Shown here piece by piece: positions 11,162-22,810 of a DNA stretch of 64,000 nucleotides. This DNA is from Apium graveolens (lineage: Eukaryota; Streptophyta; Magnoliopsida; Apiales; Apiaceae). The notes beneath the pieces were generated by a model, which made no database searches, was not told the origin of the DNA, and saw only the letters and a list, made by a program, of their open reading frames with translations. Position 1 is the first letter of the stretch; each line of letters starts with the position of its first letter. The position numbers and the translations under genes are program-made. The stretch is from positions 55,979,663 through 56,043,662 of the forward strand of contig NC_133653.1 in NCBI RefSeq assembly GCF_009905375.1, in the 5' to 3' direction.

Positions 11162-11875
11162 ATGTTCGAGCGTGAACATGATGAGGCACTGCTAGATGTT
11201 GAGGATCAGGAGGAGCCTGAGATGGAGGAGGATGAGGAGGACCCCTCAGAGGAGTCAGAGACGGAGGTCATTGCTATTTCAGATGAGGAGGACCCCTCAG
11301 AGGAGTCAGAGATAGAGGTCATTGCTATTCCAGATGAGGAGGACCCGGATGAGGTCCCAGTAGCTGAGGAGCGTGTCGGACCTATGGTAGTGTATGCTGG
11401 TAACCCTTTACCCACACTTCCGGTGGTCAGAGCTCCTACCCCTCCACCACTATCTTGGATCCCTTATGATGACAGCTCAGAGACCCATACTTCCGAGCCT
11501 AGGCAGACTGAGGAGGCACCCCCAGCGGCTCCGGATTCACCACCTCTTGACCCTGCCCACAGGCAGTCTTTATTAGCCCACGGCTATGTTTAGGATGTAC
11601 TGAGGACCCCAGTGGCTGTTGCCGAGGCCCGACTGGATGAGGCCAGGAGGGAGTTGGATGCGGAGAGGGCGGGCAGGCGTACCCGAGCTTATGAGACTAG
11701 GGCATCTATACCCCGATCCTTGAGGAGGGAGCTTACGGGGATAGAGCTCACGTCCCGAGCGAGGCTCAGATCACTCCAGGGGGACAGGCATGATAGGATC
11801 TCCAGGCGGCAGGCCGACTATATCTTCCGTCGTGCGATGGAAAGGGTATGTGAGCTGACCCGCTCCGGTGTGTGA
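11162..11875 (+). pseudogene. Extra ORF between LTR and gag in Tekay, one amber codon
   Basis: One continuous frame of 237 codons plus stop, interrupted only by a TAG at 11591. Part 1 (143 codons) is very acidic, with a 17-residue tandem repeat (EDPSEESETEVIAISDE, units at 11236 and 11287), then a proline-rich stretch (PLPTLPVV, APTPPPL). Part 2 (from 11594) is charged and probably helical (EARLDEARRELDAERAG, then RRQADYIFRRAMERVCELT). The start is uncertain because a TAG lies nine codons upstream of 11162. The other Tekay element has a proline-rich plus helical ORF in the same place (59665-58855), so the layout is conserved. It is not gag and I recognise no domain. Confidence 0.6.
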
Positions 11876-12282
11876 TTCAGGATTGACGATGGAATAGTCT
11901 AGTTGTCTAGTTAGCCGAGGCCTTAGTAAGAGCCAATTTTCCGGGATAGTTGACTTGTATATAGCATCCCTTTTTCTGACTAGACAGATAGACTCTTGTA
12001 TATCACTTTTGGGACAGATGGCTGTAGCACTATTGTACTTTTGACCAGATCAAACTATGTATTTCTCACATTATGTATATATTTGTTTCCTTTCGGTTCA
12101 GTTCCTTAGTGATGAGATCACTGTTTTTATCATTATTATTACTGCACTTCGTATTAGAACTGTCATAAAATAATAAAATTGCGAGATACATTCTCCCCAT
12201 TATAGAATTGTGCAAGACACAATGTTGAGTATGATTGTGACCTAACGTTGAATTTCCCAATAATATTTTTTTTATCAGAATC

Positions 12283-13281
12283 ATGCCGCCAAGAAAGATT
12301 GAAACTAGGGCGAACCCTGGATCTGAGGACCAGGGAAGCCATAATCAGGACAATAGAAACCAGGAACACAGTGAAGAGGAAGATGAGGATTATGTGGAAC
12401 AGGATGACTCCCTGTATGAAGAGGAAGAGGAAACCTATGATGTTGAGGGATTTGAGATAGAGGCTGAAGAAGGAGAAACTGAGGTTGAGCAACCAGTACC
12501 AAACCCAGGCATGGATCCCATGGGCCAGTTCATGCAACTCCTAAGGCAGAACTTGGAACGTCAACCCAACCCACCCCCTCAAGGAAATAACAATGTTGTG
12601 GCAAACTCTTTCAGGGCATTTAAGTCCCTTAAGCCCCCTGAGTTCCACAGATCAGCCGACCCGGTTGAGGCAAGGGCATGGTTAAAGGAAATGGAGAAAT
12701 CCTTTAAGATTCTGAGTATCGATGAGGCACAGAAGACTGTATTTGCTACCTACCTTCTAAAAGGAGAGGCTAACTACTGGTGGGAGGCCAAGAAAAACAT
12801 GGAGACAGATGCTATTATAACCTGGGAGAGATTCAGTCAGTTGTTTCTGGGAAAGTATTTCCCGAGGTTTATGGAAAACCAGATGGAGCTCAAGTTCTTG
12901 GAGCTAAAGCAGAATAACTTATCAGTAGCAGAGTATGAAGCGAAATTTACTGAGTTATCAAGGTTTGTGCCGGAGTTTGTGAGCACCGAGGAAAAGAAAG
13001 CTAGGAGGTTTCAGCAGGGACTGAAACCGTATATTCAGAATAGGGTGGCAATCCTTGAGCTTACGGATTATGCCACTCTGGTGCAAAAGGCAACGATTGT
13101 AGAAGCCGGAAGTGAACAGATGCAGAAGGAAAGAGAGAAGAAGGGAATAAAGAGGAAAAGTATGAGCATGGGTGGAGGTTCCGCAGGAAGAAGCTTCCCA
13201 ACTAGATTTAATCGAGGGGTAGTGTCCCTACCGGGAAAGAACACTGGGTTTAAGCGGCCAATGAGCGTGAGTGTGAGCTAG
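12283..13281 (+). CDS. gag: Tekay gag, ending at a premature amber codon
   Basis: 332 codons starting MPPRKIETRA. An acidic N-terminal ~75 residues is followed by the retrotransposon gag core at about residues 110-250: the ARAWLKEMEKSF, LLKGEANYWWEAK, WERFSQLFLGKYFPRF and FLELKQNNLSVAEYEAKFTE blocks. This is the capsid-like structural protein. The stop TAG at 13279 is in the same frame as pol, whose CCHC knuckles begin about 20 codons later. It is more likely a nonsense mutation than a natural gag terminus, because Tekay elements normally encode gag-pol as one ORF. Confidence 0.92.
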   Translation: MPPRKIETRANPGSEDQGSHNQDNRNQEHSEEEDEDYVEQDDSLYEEEEETYDVEGFEIEAEEGETEVEQPVPNPGMDPMGQFMQLLRQNLERQPNPPPQGNNNVVANSFRAFKSLKPPEFHRSADPVEARAWLKEMEKSFKILSIDEAQKTVFATYLLKGEANYWWEAKKNMETDAIITWERFSQLFLGKYFPRFMENQMELKFLELKQNNLSVAEYEAKFTELSRFVPEFVSTEEKKARRFQQGLKPYIQNRVAILELTDYATLVQKATIVEAGSEQMQKEREKKGIKRKSMSMGGGSAGRSFPTRFNRGVVSLPGKNTGFKRPMSVSVS

Positions 13282-13299
13282 AGCGGCCAGAAGTCAAGA

Positions 13300-16200
13300 A
13301 TGTCCTATTCCAACCAGTCTCGACCCCCATTTCCAGCCTGTAACACATGTGGAAGGATGCACACTGGGGAGTGTAAAGGAAAGCCAGTAACCTGCTTTAA
13401 GTGCGGTCGGGAAGGTCACTATTCAACTAAGTGCCCATCATCAACCCCTGCCGTCATTCCAACCACCACTTGTCATCAGTGTGGATGCCCGGGTCATTGG
13501 AAGAGGGAATGCCCAATGAACAAACTAGCAGCTTCGGGAGCAAGCAGGGCTGCCTCCAATAAGCCACCTACTGCAAGGACTTTCAACATGACAGTCCAGG
13601 ATGCTATGAAAGATTCAGATGTGATAGCAGGTACCCTTTCTCTAAATTTAGTCAGTGCAAACGTTTTATTTGATTCGGGAGCAACTAAATCTTTTATATC
13701 AAGGGACTTTGCGCGTAAATTAAGACTTAAAGCTGAACCCTTGATAGATACCTTACAAGTAGAAATAGCCAATCATGAAATTATTCCTGTTAACCAGATT
13801 CACCCCGCCTATGAGATAGGCATAGGGGAGCAATCTTGTAGTGTTGATCTGATTCCTTTTAAATTAGGGGAGTTTGATGTAATTTTGGGAATGGACTGGC
13901 TATCTAGCAATGATGCTCAGATAGACTGTAAAGGGAAGAAAGTTAAGTTAAATATCCCAGGGAAGAAAGAAGTTATATTTAGAGGAAAGAGGCAGACACA
14001 GAAATTTTTGACTATGGCCCATGCCAGAAGGATGCTACGAAAAGGAAATGAGGCCTACCTAGCCTATGTGGTGGACACGCAGAAGGAGGTGCCCAACTTA
14101 CAAGATATTCCAGTAGTCAACGAATTTGAAGATGTATTCCCACAAGACCTTCCGGGATTACCCCCCGATAGAGTGATTGAATTTGCTATTGAAGTGGCCC
14201 CCGGGACGGTGCCAGTTTCAAAAACACCTTACCGGTTAGCCCCGTTAGAAATGAAGGAATTAGCTATCCAATTGCAGGAACTCTTGGATAAGGGTATGAT
14301 AAGACCCAGTGTGTCTCCGTGGGGAGCACCAGTTTTATTTGTTAAGAAGAAAGATGGGAGCATGAGGTTGTGCATCGATTATCGAGAGTTGAACAAGCTA
14401 ACCATAAAGAACAGGTACCCATTACCTAGAATAGACGATCTGTTCGACCAGCTAAAGGATGCTGTTTATTTTTCCAAGATCGACCTGAGAACTGGATATC
14501 ACCAACTAAAGATTAAACCCGAAGATATTTCCAAGACAGCGTTCCGTACCAGATATGGGCATTATGAGTTCTTGGTAATGTCCTTTGGATTAACCAATGC
14601 CCCAGCGGCTTTCATGGATTTAATGAATAGAGTATTTAAGAAGTACTTGGACAAGTGTGTGATAGTTTTTATCGATGATATTTTGATCTACTCAAGGACT
14701 GAGGCAGAACATGCAGAGCATTTGAGGATAGCTCTAGGAATACTCAGAGAGGAACAGTTATATGCCAAATTCTCGAAGTGTGAATTCTGGCGGAATGAAG
14801 TACAGTTTTTAGGACATGTGATCAATAAAGAAGGAGTATTGGTCGACCCCTCCAAGATAGAGGCGGTCTCAAATTGGGAAAGGCCAACCACACCCACAGA
14901 GGTAAGGAGTTTCATAGGATTGGCCGGCTACTATCGTAGATTTGTACAGGACTTTGCGAAGATCGCAGCCCCTTTGACACGACTTACTCGTAAGACAGAA
15001 AAGTTTGAATGGACGGAGAAATGCGAGAACAGTTTTCAGGAATTAAAGAAAAGGTTGGTAACGGTCCCGATGTTGGCATTGCCGGACGGAAAAGGAGATT
15101 TTGTGATATATAGTGACGCGTCGCACAAAGGATTAGGGTGTGTGCTTATGCAGCACGGTAAAGTGATTGCGTATGCGTCGAGACAACTGAAGGAATACGA
15201 GATTAGATATCCTACTCATGACCTTGAGCTCGCGGCAATAGTATTTGCCTTAAAAATTTGGAAGCACTACTTGTATGGAGAGAAGTGCGAGATTTTCACA
15301 GACCATAAGAGCCTCAAGTACATATTTACGCAGAAAGAGCTCAACATGCGCCAGAGGAGATGGTTAGAACTAATCAAGGACTATGATTGTGAGATTCTCT
15401 ATCATCCAGGGAAAGCCAATGTGGTGGCTGATGCCCTTAGTAGAAAGGAAAGACTCAGAATGATAACGACTTCGGAAGAATTGATAAGGGATTTTGAGAG
15501 AATGGAAATAGAAGTAAAGGTAACCGGAACCGGAACTGAAAAGCTTTTTGAGATCTCAATGCAGTCAGAGTTATTGGAAAAGATCAGATTGTGCCAAGAG
15601 AAAATAATGAATGAAGGCAGAGAGTCAATGACTGGAGAGGAGATCCATACTGAGAAAGATGATAAAGGGATAATGAGGTACTCCTACCGGATTTGGGTTC
15701 CGAATGTTCAAGAGCTTAAAGATGAGATTTTGGATGAAAGCCATAGTTCAAGGTATTCCATTCACCCGGGAAGTACCAAGATGTATAGGGATTTGAAGGA
15801 ATATTACTGGTGGCCCAACATGAAGAGGGACGTAGCAGAATGGGTAAACAAATGTTTGACTTGCCAAAGGGTAAAGGCAGAGCACCAGAGACCCAGTGGA
15901 CTTTTACGACCCCTGGAGATTCCCGAATGGAAATGGGAACAGATAGCGATGGATTTTGTTGTAGGCTTGCCAAGGACGAAATCCAATCATGACGCCATAT
16001 GGGTAATTATAGACCGACTGACAAAGTCAGCTCATTTCATTCCTATCAATGAGAGATACACAGTCGATAGACTGGTGGACATTTACCATAAGGAAATAGT
16101 GACGCGACATGGAGTCCCAGCGTCCATTGTCTCAGACCGAGACCCCAGGTTCAACTCCAGATTTTGGAGGAGCTTTCAAGAATGTGCGGGGACCAAGTTA

Positions 16201-16941
16201 AATATGAGTACCACGTACCATCCCCAGACGGATGGGCAGAGTGAAAGGACCATCCAGACACTAGAGGATATGTTGAGAGTCTGTGCAATAGACCTTAAAG
16301 GAAGTTGGGATGACCACTTGCCGTTGATCGAGTTTTCTTATAACAATAGCTTTCATGCTAGCATCGGAATGCCGCCTTATGAGGCCCTGTACGGAAGAAG
16401 GTGTCGATCTCCCTTATACTGGGATGAAGTAGGAGAGCGGAAGATGCTCGGACCCGAAGTGGTCCAAAGGACCAAAGACATAGTGGATCTTATCAGAGGA
16501 CGGCTTGTAGCAGCCCAAGACAGACAGAAGAAATATGCAGACCTAGCCCGAAAGGACAAGGAATATGAAGTCGGGGACTTAGTACTGCTAAAGGTATCCC
16601 CTTGGAAGGGATTAATGAGGTTCGGAAAGAAAGGAAAACTAAGCCCAAGATACATTGGACCTTTTGAGATATTAAGACGGATTGGAAAGTTAGCTTACGA
16701 GCTAGCCTTACCCCCTAACTTGCAACAAGTTCATAATGTGTTCCATGTGTCAATACTAAGGAAGTATAATCGGGATGCCAGACACATAGTGGAGTACGAG
16801 CAGGTGGATATGCAACCAGATCTGACTTACGTGGAGAAGCCAGTAAGGATTATCGATAAGAAGGAGCAGGTGATTCGGAACAAAGTAATCAAGCTAGTCA
16901 GAGTGCTATGGCAGAATCATAATGTGGAAGAATCAACTTAG
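13300..16941 (+). CDS. pol: Tekay pol: zinc knuckles, protease, RT, RNase H, integrase, partial chromodomain
   Basis: 1,213 codons in the same frame as gag. In order: three cysteine knuckles ([40 protein letters not shown]; residues ~14-75), protease [11 protein letters not shown] (~125), RT with FIDDILIYS (~457), RNase H with [12 protein letters not shown] (~605) and TDHKSLKY, and integrase. The integrase has an HHCC finger ([12 protein letters not shown] to CLTCQR, ~815-860), a DD35E core ([31 protein letters not shown]) and the GPF module RYIGPFEI. The chromodomain starts at about YVEKPVRII and is cut by TAG at 16939, where the sister element at 53784 has W. The frame would otherwise run to TAA at 16990-16992. 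All visible catalytic residues are kept. Confidence 0.95.
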   Translation: MSYSNQSRPPFPACNTCGRMHTGECKGKPVTCFKCGREGHYSTKCPSSTPAVIPTTTCHQCGCPGHWKRECPMNKLAASGASRAASNKPPTARTFNMTVQDAMKDSDVIAGTLSLNLVSANVLFDSGATKSFISRDFARKLRLKAEPLIDTLQVEIANHEIIPVNQIHPAYEIGIGEQSCSVDLIPFKLGEFDVILGMDWLSSNDAQIDCKGKKVKLNIPGKKEVIFRGKRQTQKFLTMAHARRMLRKGNEAYLAYVVDTQKEVPNLQDIPVVNEFEDVFPQDLPGLPPDRVIEFAIEVAPGTVPVSKTPYRLAPLEMKELAIQLQELLDKGMIRPSVSPWGAPVLFVKKKDGSMRLCIDYRELNKLTIKNRYPLPRIDDLFDQLKDAVYFSKIDLRTGYHQLKIKPEDISKTAFRTRYGHYEFLVMSFGLTNAPAAFMDLMNRVFKKYLDKCVIVFIDDILIYSRTEAEHAEHLRIALGILREEQLYAKFSKCEFWRNEVQFLGHVINKEGVLVDPSKIEAVSNWERPTTPTEVRSFIGLAGYYRRFVQDFAKIAAPLTRLTRKTEKFEWTEKCENSFQELKKRLVTVPMLALPDGKGDFVIYSDASHKGLGCVLMQHGKVIAYASRQLKEYEIRYPTHDLELAAIVFALKIWKHYLYGEKCEIFTDHKSLKYIFTQKELNMRQRRWLELIKDYDCEILYHPGKANVVADALSRKERLRMITTSEELIRDFERMEIEVKVTGTGTEKLFEISMQSELLEKIRLCQEKIMNEGRESMTGEEIHTEKDDKGIMRYSYRIWVPNVQELKDEILDESHSSRYSIHPGSTKMYRDLKEYYWWPNMKRDVAEWVNKCLTCQRVKAEHQRPSGLLRPLEIPEWKWEQIAMDFVVGLPRTKSNHDAIWVIIDRLTKSAHFIPINERYTVDRLVDIYHKEIVTRHGVPASIVSDRDPRFNSRFWRSFQECAGTKLNMSTTYHPQTDGQSERTIQTLEDMLRVCAIDLKGSWDDHLPLIEFSYNNSFHASIGMPPYEALYGRRCRSPLYWDEVGERKMLGPEVVQRTKDIVDLIRGRLVAAQDRQKKYADLARKDKEYEVGDLVLLKVSPWKGLMRFGKKGKLSPRYIGPFEILRRIGKLAYELALPPNLQQVHNVFHVSILRKYNRDARHIVEYEQVDMQPDLTYVEKPVRIIDKKEQVIRNKVIKLVRVLWQNHNVEEST

Positions 16942-16992
16942 GAACTAGAGAGTGCGATGCTAGAAAAGTACCCCCATTTGTTTTCTATTTAA
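16942..16992 (+). pseudogene. C-terminal tail of the Tekay chromodomain beyond the amber codon
   Basis: Sixteen in-frame codons (ELESAMLEKYPHLFSI) then TAA. The matching part of the minus-strand Tekay (WELESEMLEKYPQLF) is open, so the loss is specific to this copy. Chromodomains guide chromovirus integrase to chromatin; the C-terminal helix would be missing here. Confidence 0.85.
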
Positions 16993-17012
16993 TTCCGGGA
17001 TGGAATCCTTTT

Positions 17013-17025
17013 AAGGAGGGGAGAC
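17013..17025 (+). promoter_or_regulatory. Polypurine tract of the Tekay element
   Basis: AAGGAGGGGAGAC immediately precedes the 3' LTR start TGTAATAACC. Confidence 0.9.
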
Positions 17026-20000
17026 TGTAATAACCCCCAAAATTTTCAACTTTTTGTAACCCTTATGAATAGTGTTTTAGCTGAATGAGAAAACTTTTCA
17101 TGCCACACTATGTAGGAGTTCTGTTATGGATATTCTGAGATTTTATTAGTACTCTATATGGTATATAAGTGTATGTAAAGATCGTCAGAATCCAATTCCG
17201 AACACTTTGACTTTTCCCGGAAATCCACTAGATACGGAAAGAATTGAGTATAAGGTAACATGATAAAAAGGATTTAAATTAAAGGATTATAAGAAAGAAT
17301 CAATAAAGGAATATAATATATTGAGAAAGGTTAAGGGAACCTAAGTAATAAGATCCCGGGTATGATCCCTCAAACGATAAACGAAAACGAAAGTTAAGCG
17401 AACCGTATAACAGATCAGCGGTCATTAGGCAAACAATTAGGAAGTTAATCAAAGGGATTAGAGAGGATGATGTCACCCAACCAATGAGAAGAGGACAAGG
17501 AGGGAAAGATGACATCATAGCATGACATAAGCATGACATGGGAAGAAAGGAAATGTGGTGGAATATTAATCACACAAAATCAAGGGTAAATGGGTAATTG
17601 ACCTAAAATAAAACAAATCTAATTTCATCCACCAAGCCAAACAAATCATTTCTCATCAAAACAAAATTTTATTCTTCATCACCAAGGCTTGCTCTCGGCT
17701 TTTGCCATTTTCAAGAGAAAGGAATTTCAAAACTCAAGATCAAGGCTTCCTAAATTGGTAAGATAATTCCCTAGTCATCCTTATGCATAGTTATGGCTAT
17801 CTTATGAGTTTAATCCTTAAATTCTTTCTCAATCTTCTTCAAGAAATCAATGAAGAAGATAATGAATAGTGATTTCAAAGTTTTTAACTTGATTTTTTCT
17901 TGTTTTCCTTTAAGATCCAAGCATCCCTAAGACTTCCCAAGGCTTCTTAAGGCTTCCTAGCTACTCCCACCACTTCAAGGAAGGTATATCATCTCCAAAC
18001 CCTAGATTCCTTTGTATAATAAGATGATTTTGATTGTTATGGTGATATAGTAGCTTAATGCTTGTGGTTTAGAGTTTGGGTTGGAGTGGTAGTGAAATGG
18101 AATGATGAATCTTGTTGTTTTGGTTAAAAGAACTTAAGTATAGTTAAATTCAAGCTTAAGCATAAGTATAAATGTTAATATTGAACTTATTGGGGATGTT
18201 ATGATTTAATAAGGATGGACTTTGGTTGTATGAATGGATTGGGGTTGAATTGTGATGGTTTTGGAATGGTTTAAATTTGGGAAATCGCGTAAACATAGCC
18301 GTCGTAATGTCCGATTTACTTTAGACTGCTTTTGTTCATAACATTTGGACCCGAGAACTCCCTGCTAGATTATTAACATTGCCATGTTTAGATAGATTAT
18401 GTTACGAGCTTCGTTTTGATATGTAGTTCGTTTGATTCCGATGCACGGTTTAGGAGAAACGACCGTTTTAAGTAACGGCGTTTCGCGAACAAAACATTTC
18501 CCCTCGCCTTACTTTGAAACCTAGGTTAAAGACCAAAAAGGGTTAATTAATGTATGAAACAATTATGGCAAGAGTGTTAGGCAGTTGGTAAGACACTCGC
18601 GAAGGAATCGCCTTAAAACTCGTAATGGTTAAATTATTAAAAATGGTGGAGCCGAGGGTACTCGAGTGACTTAAGAGAATCAGTAAGCGCAAAACAAGCG
18701 TTAGAGTCTAAGTTAGTTAAAGTATAGATTTACAAGTGACTTTGGTTTAATTCCAACTTACTTGTTGTTTATAGGTTACCAGACTCGTCCCGAGCCTTTT
18801 ATCACCCCCAGTCGCTCAGGCAAGTTTTCTACCCGTTATACTGTTGTTGTGATGTATATGTGTATATGCATGATCTTGCGATAAATGCATATTTGTTATT
18901 AGCAAGTTCTTGCGATATATTGTAGCATGTGATATGGTATATATGCATGCCTGTTTCATATTCTTGGATTATATATCTGTTGGTTAAAATGCTTACAGTT
19001 GCATAATACCTATGCTAGAGATAAGCGATATTGAGTTTACCCTTAGTATAGGGGATCAAAAGGTGAACATATTTCTAAACCGGGAGTCGATGTTCCCGAG
19101 TATAATATATATATTTTTATATATATATGGTTATAGTTTTCAAAACTATTAATCGAATAAGGTTTATTCGATAACTTTAACTTTATTTTATTATTGAATA
19201 TTATTTCAAATATTCATCCGAGGACTTATGACTCCTTTATTTTATTATTGAATATTATTTCGAATATTCATTCGAGGGCTTATGACTCAGTTATATTATT
19301 AATGATTATTAATTGAGTATTCATTTGAGCATGTATGACTCCGTTATTTAATTTAATGAATATTATTTATAATATTCATTCGAGGTATTATGACTCCACT
19401 TGTTATTTAATAATATTCTTTATTTTATTAAAGAATAATGTTTCGATAATCAAACTTATTTTCGATTATTCAAATAAAGATAGTACTTTCGTATAAGTAT
19501 ATCTTTGGTTATTTAATACTCATTTCAAGTATAAGTCTTACAACTTCTACTTCAATTATTTGTATAAAGATTATTCTTAATGGGAATATTATTTAAATAA
19601 TAATATTCAGACATTTTCAAAATATATTGGGACTGATTTACTTCATTAAATCAACATTACTCCAAACACTCTTTAAAGTGTTTTCGAGTCTTCAAAATGA
19701 TTTTTAAAAGTTAGAGCGGATCCCAAAACTCATTTTTATATTTAAGATCTTCCTTTTAAAAAGGGGATTTAAATACTCGCTTAAAACCTGAGGGATCCGG
19801 CTCTATGGTGTATTTTATATTCGCAACAAGGTTGCAGTTTTGGTAAATGAATTGATTACTTACCCAACGTTCGGGAAGTAAGTCCATCTATCGAGTCGGC
19901 ATAAGCAACATGGGCTCAGTGGGCGTCCATGATAGTGTAAGTGGCTCAGTGGGAGTCCATCAAATGCATAAGTGGCTGAGTGGCAGTCCAGCATAAGGTC

Positions 20001-20968
20001 CTATTGCGACCAGGGTGATGACCAGTGGGGAATTCGTCCATCTACTAGTAGAAAAGGTTACTTATTGGTATCTTTGCCTGATCAACAAGATATCGGGTTT
20101 ATGCCACAATTCTTTTTCCCTTCCAAAAATTCATTGGATGTTACAAACTCTGTTTATACTTTACATGACAGAGGTTTTCAGGGGCTGTATAAGGAAGATG
20201 TATATGTGGATATATATATCGGAACTTAATGAAGTATATCATAACTTCATTTCCTTCAATACTACTTCAAAGATTTAATCTATTCAAATCTGTCTTGTAG
20301 TCTCATCTATGTGATGAACTGTTGAAAGCTCGTTATACTTTGAACAGTGGTAGTTCAAGTAACTTTATAATTGATATAAGTATAGTGAAGTATTTGGTAA
20401 CTTCATCCCTTGTTTTTACTTATATCTAGTAAGTAATTATCTTACACATGATAAAAGATTCTAGTAAGTATCCATTTAGATACTTGTATTATTGTTATCA
20501 CTATATATTATCTTGTGAGCTGTAAGGCTCACTCTTGCTTTATTTCTTCATCACACAACAACAGTTAGGAAAGATGGCCAGACTCCAGCAGACCCAGCGC
20601 AAGCGCGTGGGAAGCGTCCCGCGTCTTCCCGTTGATGTTGTAGCTGCTATAGCTGCAGAGGTAGATCTATTGGTAGATCAGGCATTCTACTTTTGAGAAT
20701 CAAATTATGTATAATTATAACTTTTGGCAGATAATGGCAATTAACTGTAAATTTATCAAGTAATCATTTTGGGTTGTAATAACTTTTAATTGTGGATTCA
20801 AGGACTTGTACTTATTTCAATTTCATCTCTGAGACTATAACGGGTTGTGGTGTGTGTTAGTGTGGGGTCACAGCATAAGGTTATTTATTATTAATTAAGT
20901 GAAGTGATATTGTGGAAAGAAAGACCGTGACGACCCGGATCCCTGACCCCGGATCTGGGGGTGTTATA
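17026..20968 (+). repeat. 3' LTR of the Tekay element
   Basis: 3,943 bp, about 98% identical to 7009-10949 by eye. It ends GTGTTATA (CA changed to TA) and is followed by the target duplication TTTAA. It carries the same repeats, TATA box and micro-ORF as the 5' copy. Confidence 0.95.
20574..20696 (+). CDS. Second copy of the Tekay LTR micro-ORF
   Basis: The same 40-codon frame as at 10555-10677; I see no base change within it although the surrounding LTR has drifted. In the 3' LTR it would only be read from a promoter reading outwards. Confidence 0.4.
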   Translation: MARLQQTQRKRVGSVPRLPVDVVAAIAAEVDLLVDQAFYF

Positions 20969-20973
20969 TTTAA

Positions 20974-22003
20974 AGACTGTCGCTCTCACGGAGGAATGCA
21001 GTGATGTGCTGCAACAGAAGTTACCCACGAAGCTTAAAGATCCTGGAAGCTTCACTATTCCGTGTACTATTGGAAAAGTGTCTTTTGACAGATGCTTATA
21101 TGAATTGGGAGCTAGCATCAATCTGATGCCCTTGTCAATCTTCAAGCAGTTGGACTTGCCTGATCCAAAACCAACTATATGACCTTGCAGTTGGCCGACC
21201 GTTCTATTACGTATCCGTGAGGTATTGTGAAGAATGTCTTGGTCAAGGTTGATAAACTCATCTTCCCTGCTGATTTCATCATTCTGGATTTCGAGGAAGA
21301 TAAGAAGATTCCCATAATCTTGGGAAGACCTTTCTTAGCAACTGGACGAACTTTGATAAATGTGTAAAAGGGTGAACTTACGATGCGAGTACTGGATCAG
21401 GATGTAACTTTTAATGTGTTCAATGCTATGAAATTTTCTACGGATAATGAGGAGTGCCTAAAAGTGGAGTTGGTTGATTCTGTGGTTCCTTCAGAACTTG
21501 ATCAATTGCTAAGGTTTGATGCCTTAGAGAAACCCTTACTGGGAAATTCAGACAGTGTAGATGACGAAGGTGAAGAATAATTGCAATATTTGAATGCTTC
21601 TCCCTGGAAGAGGAAGATTGATATGCCTTTTGAATCCCTTGGAATGGAGGAATTGAACAAAGCTCCTAAACGCCTCAAGCCTTCTATTGAGGAAGCCCCT
21701 ACTCTTGAGCTTAAGCCTTTACCTGAGCATTTGAGGTATGCATTTTTAGGTGATGCATTTACTTTGCCTGTTATTATTGCATCTGACCTTTCAGGTAGTG
21801 ACGAGGAGAAGCTTATGAGGATTTTGAGAGAGTTCAAATCGACAATTGGATGGACTATAGCAGGTATCAAGGGAATCAGCCCTTCTTATTGCATGCATAA
21901 AATTTTTCTAGATGAGGGTAGCAAGCCTACGGTCGAGCAACAAAGACACCTCAATCCAATCATGAAGGAAGTAGTGAAGAAGGAAATTCTTAAGTGGCTA
22001 GAT
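20974..22003 (+). pseudogene. pol: Athila gag end, protease and linker to RT
   Basis: Continues the Athila frame broken at 7003. [18 protein letters not shown] leads into the retropepsin. Its active-site motif reads [12 protein letters not shown] where the family has a catalytic aspartate (DLGAS), so the enzyme is dead even apart from the frameshift after about 21180. The flap region ([17 protein letters not shown]) follows near 21290, with a stop at about 21364. Then come the open pieces 21383-21580 and 21581-22003, the linker rich in E, L and P. The protein continues at 33643 (IIYPISDSSWVSPV) after the copia array. Confidence 0.85.
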
Positions 22004-22008
22004 GTAGG

Positions 22009-22499
22009 TGAAAGGAATATGTCCTAAGTCCAATCATGAATTAGGATTTAGGAATAACTTCTTGTGTAATCTGTTTTGATTTCATTGATATTAATAAAAG
22101 ACTTGTTTTGTTTTTATTACGGGCTCTATCTATTTAAGTGTTTAAATAAGATATACCATAGTTTAGAGTAAAGCTTTTTATGGATTATGATGAGATCATA
22201 ATAGTGAGACCTAAAAGATGATAACTCTAAACTTAAATAGTTCCTGGTCGTAGGATTACTAACTGGTAATTAATAATCCGCAGAGATCGGTACATACTAT
22301 GCTTGCTTCATTATGAAGGATGTCTGTTCTCATAGACATTTGAGTGGTGACACTATAGCTAGTATGTAGGTGCTTATTATAGAATAAGTTCACTGAACAT
22401 GACTCGCACAGCTGAACAACTGATGGAGTTCACTCACGTGTCAGCAGTTGTTCACATAGTGATAGTTGTACAAGTATCCTTAGACTTGAGATCATCATA
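22009..22499 (+). repeat. Truncated left LTR of the copia array
   Basis: The first ~490 bp of the 1.66-kb LTR (TGAAAGGAATATGTCC...). Homology stops at about 22499 and the sequence jumps to internal sequence matching 28870 onwards. The TATA box and PBS are missing. Confidence 0.9.
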
Positions 22500-22563
22500 A
22501 GATGTAATTGACAAGAGGCTAAAGTTTGATTAGGTAAATAATATAAGATGTAATTGACAAGAG
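22497..22563 (+). repeat. Templated filler duplication at a deletion junction
   Basis: A 21-bp word (ATAAGATGTAATTGACAAGAG minus its last base) occurs at 22497 and again at 22543. The intact copy has it once (around 28899-28920). The first occurrence sits exactly between LTR and internal sequence and rejoins through the shared CAAGAG. Confidence 0.75.
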
Positions 22564-22810
22564 TTGTCTGCCTATTGAACATTACATGGCGGTTCGTGCT
22601 ACAGCCGGGGTTGTGTAATGGAATGTAGGATCCCTATTCCCACTAGCATTATGAATGCTTAATTTTTCACGTAGGGGGTTGAATAAATTAGGTAAACTAG
22701 TGGGAGCCACTTATGAATAAAGACCCGATTCATATAGTGTTTTAAAATGAAATCGAATATTTGCTAAGTGTTGTTATGTGTTTATCATTTACAGATTTAC
22801 AATATACATT

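Larger units (their letters stand above)
7009..20968 (+). mobile_element. Tekay-lineage chromovirus, near-complete 13.96-kb element inserted in the Athila gag
   Basis: Two 3.94-kb LTRs (7009-10949, 17026-20968) flank an iMet PBS, an extra ORF, gag, pol with chromodomain and a PPT. A perfect 5-bp target duplication TTTAA flanks it (7004-7008 and 20969-20973), and the Athila protein reads on across it. A hand count gave about 13 differences in the first ~550 bp and about 9 in the next ~740 bp between the LTRs, so it is younger than its host. Lesions in the long ORFs are few: three amber codons (11591, 13279, 16939). The final CA of the 3' LTR is now TA. LTR length, primer and chromodomain type fit Tekay/Del. 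Confidence 0.95.

Noticed and set aside
12283..16992. Possibility of an endogenous pararetrovirus rather than a retrotransposon
   Set aside because: Integrase, LTRs, target duplications and a chromodomain are present, and no movement or coat protein is seen, so it is an LTR retrotransposon.
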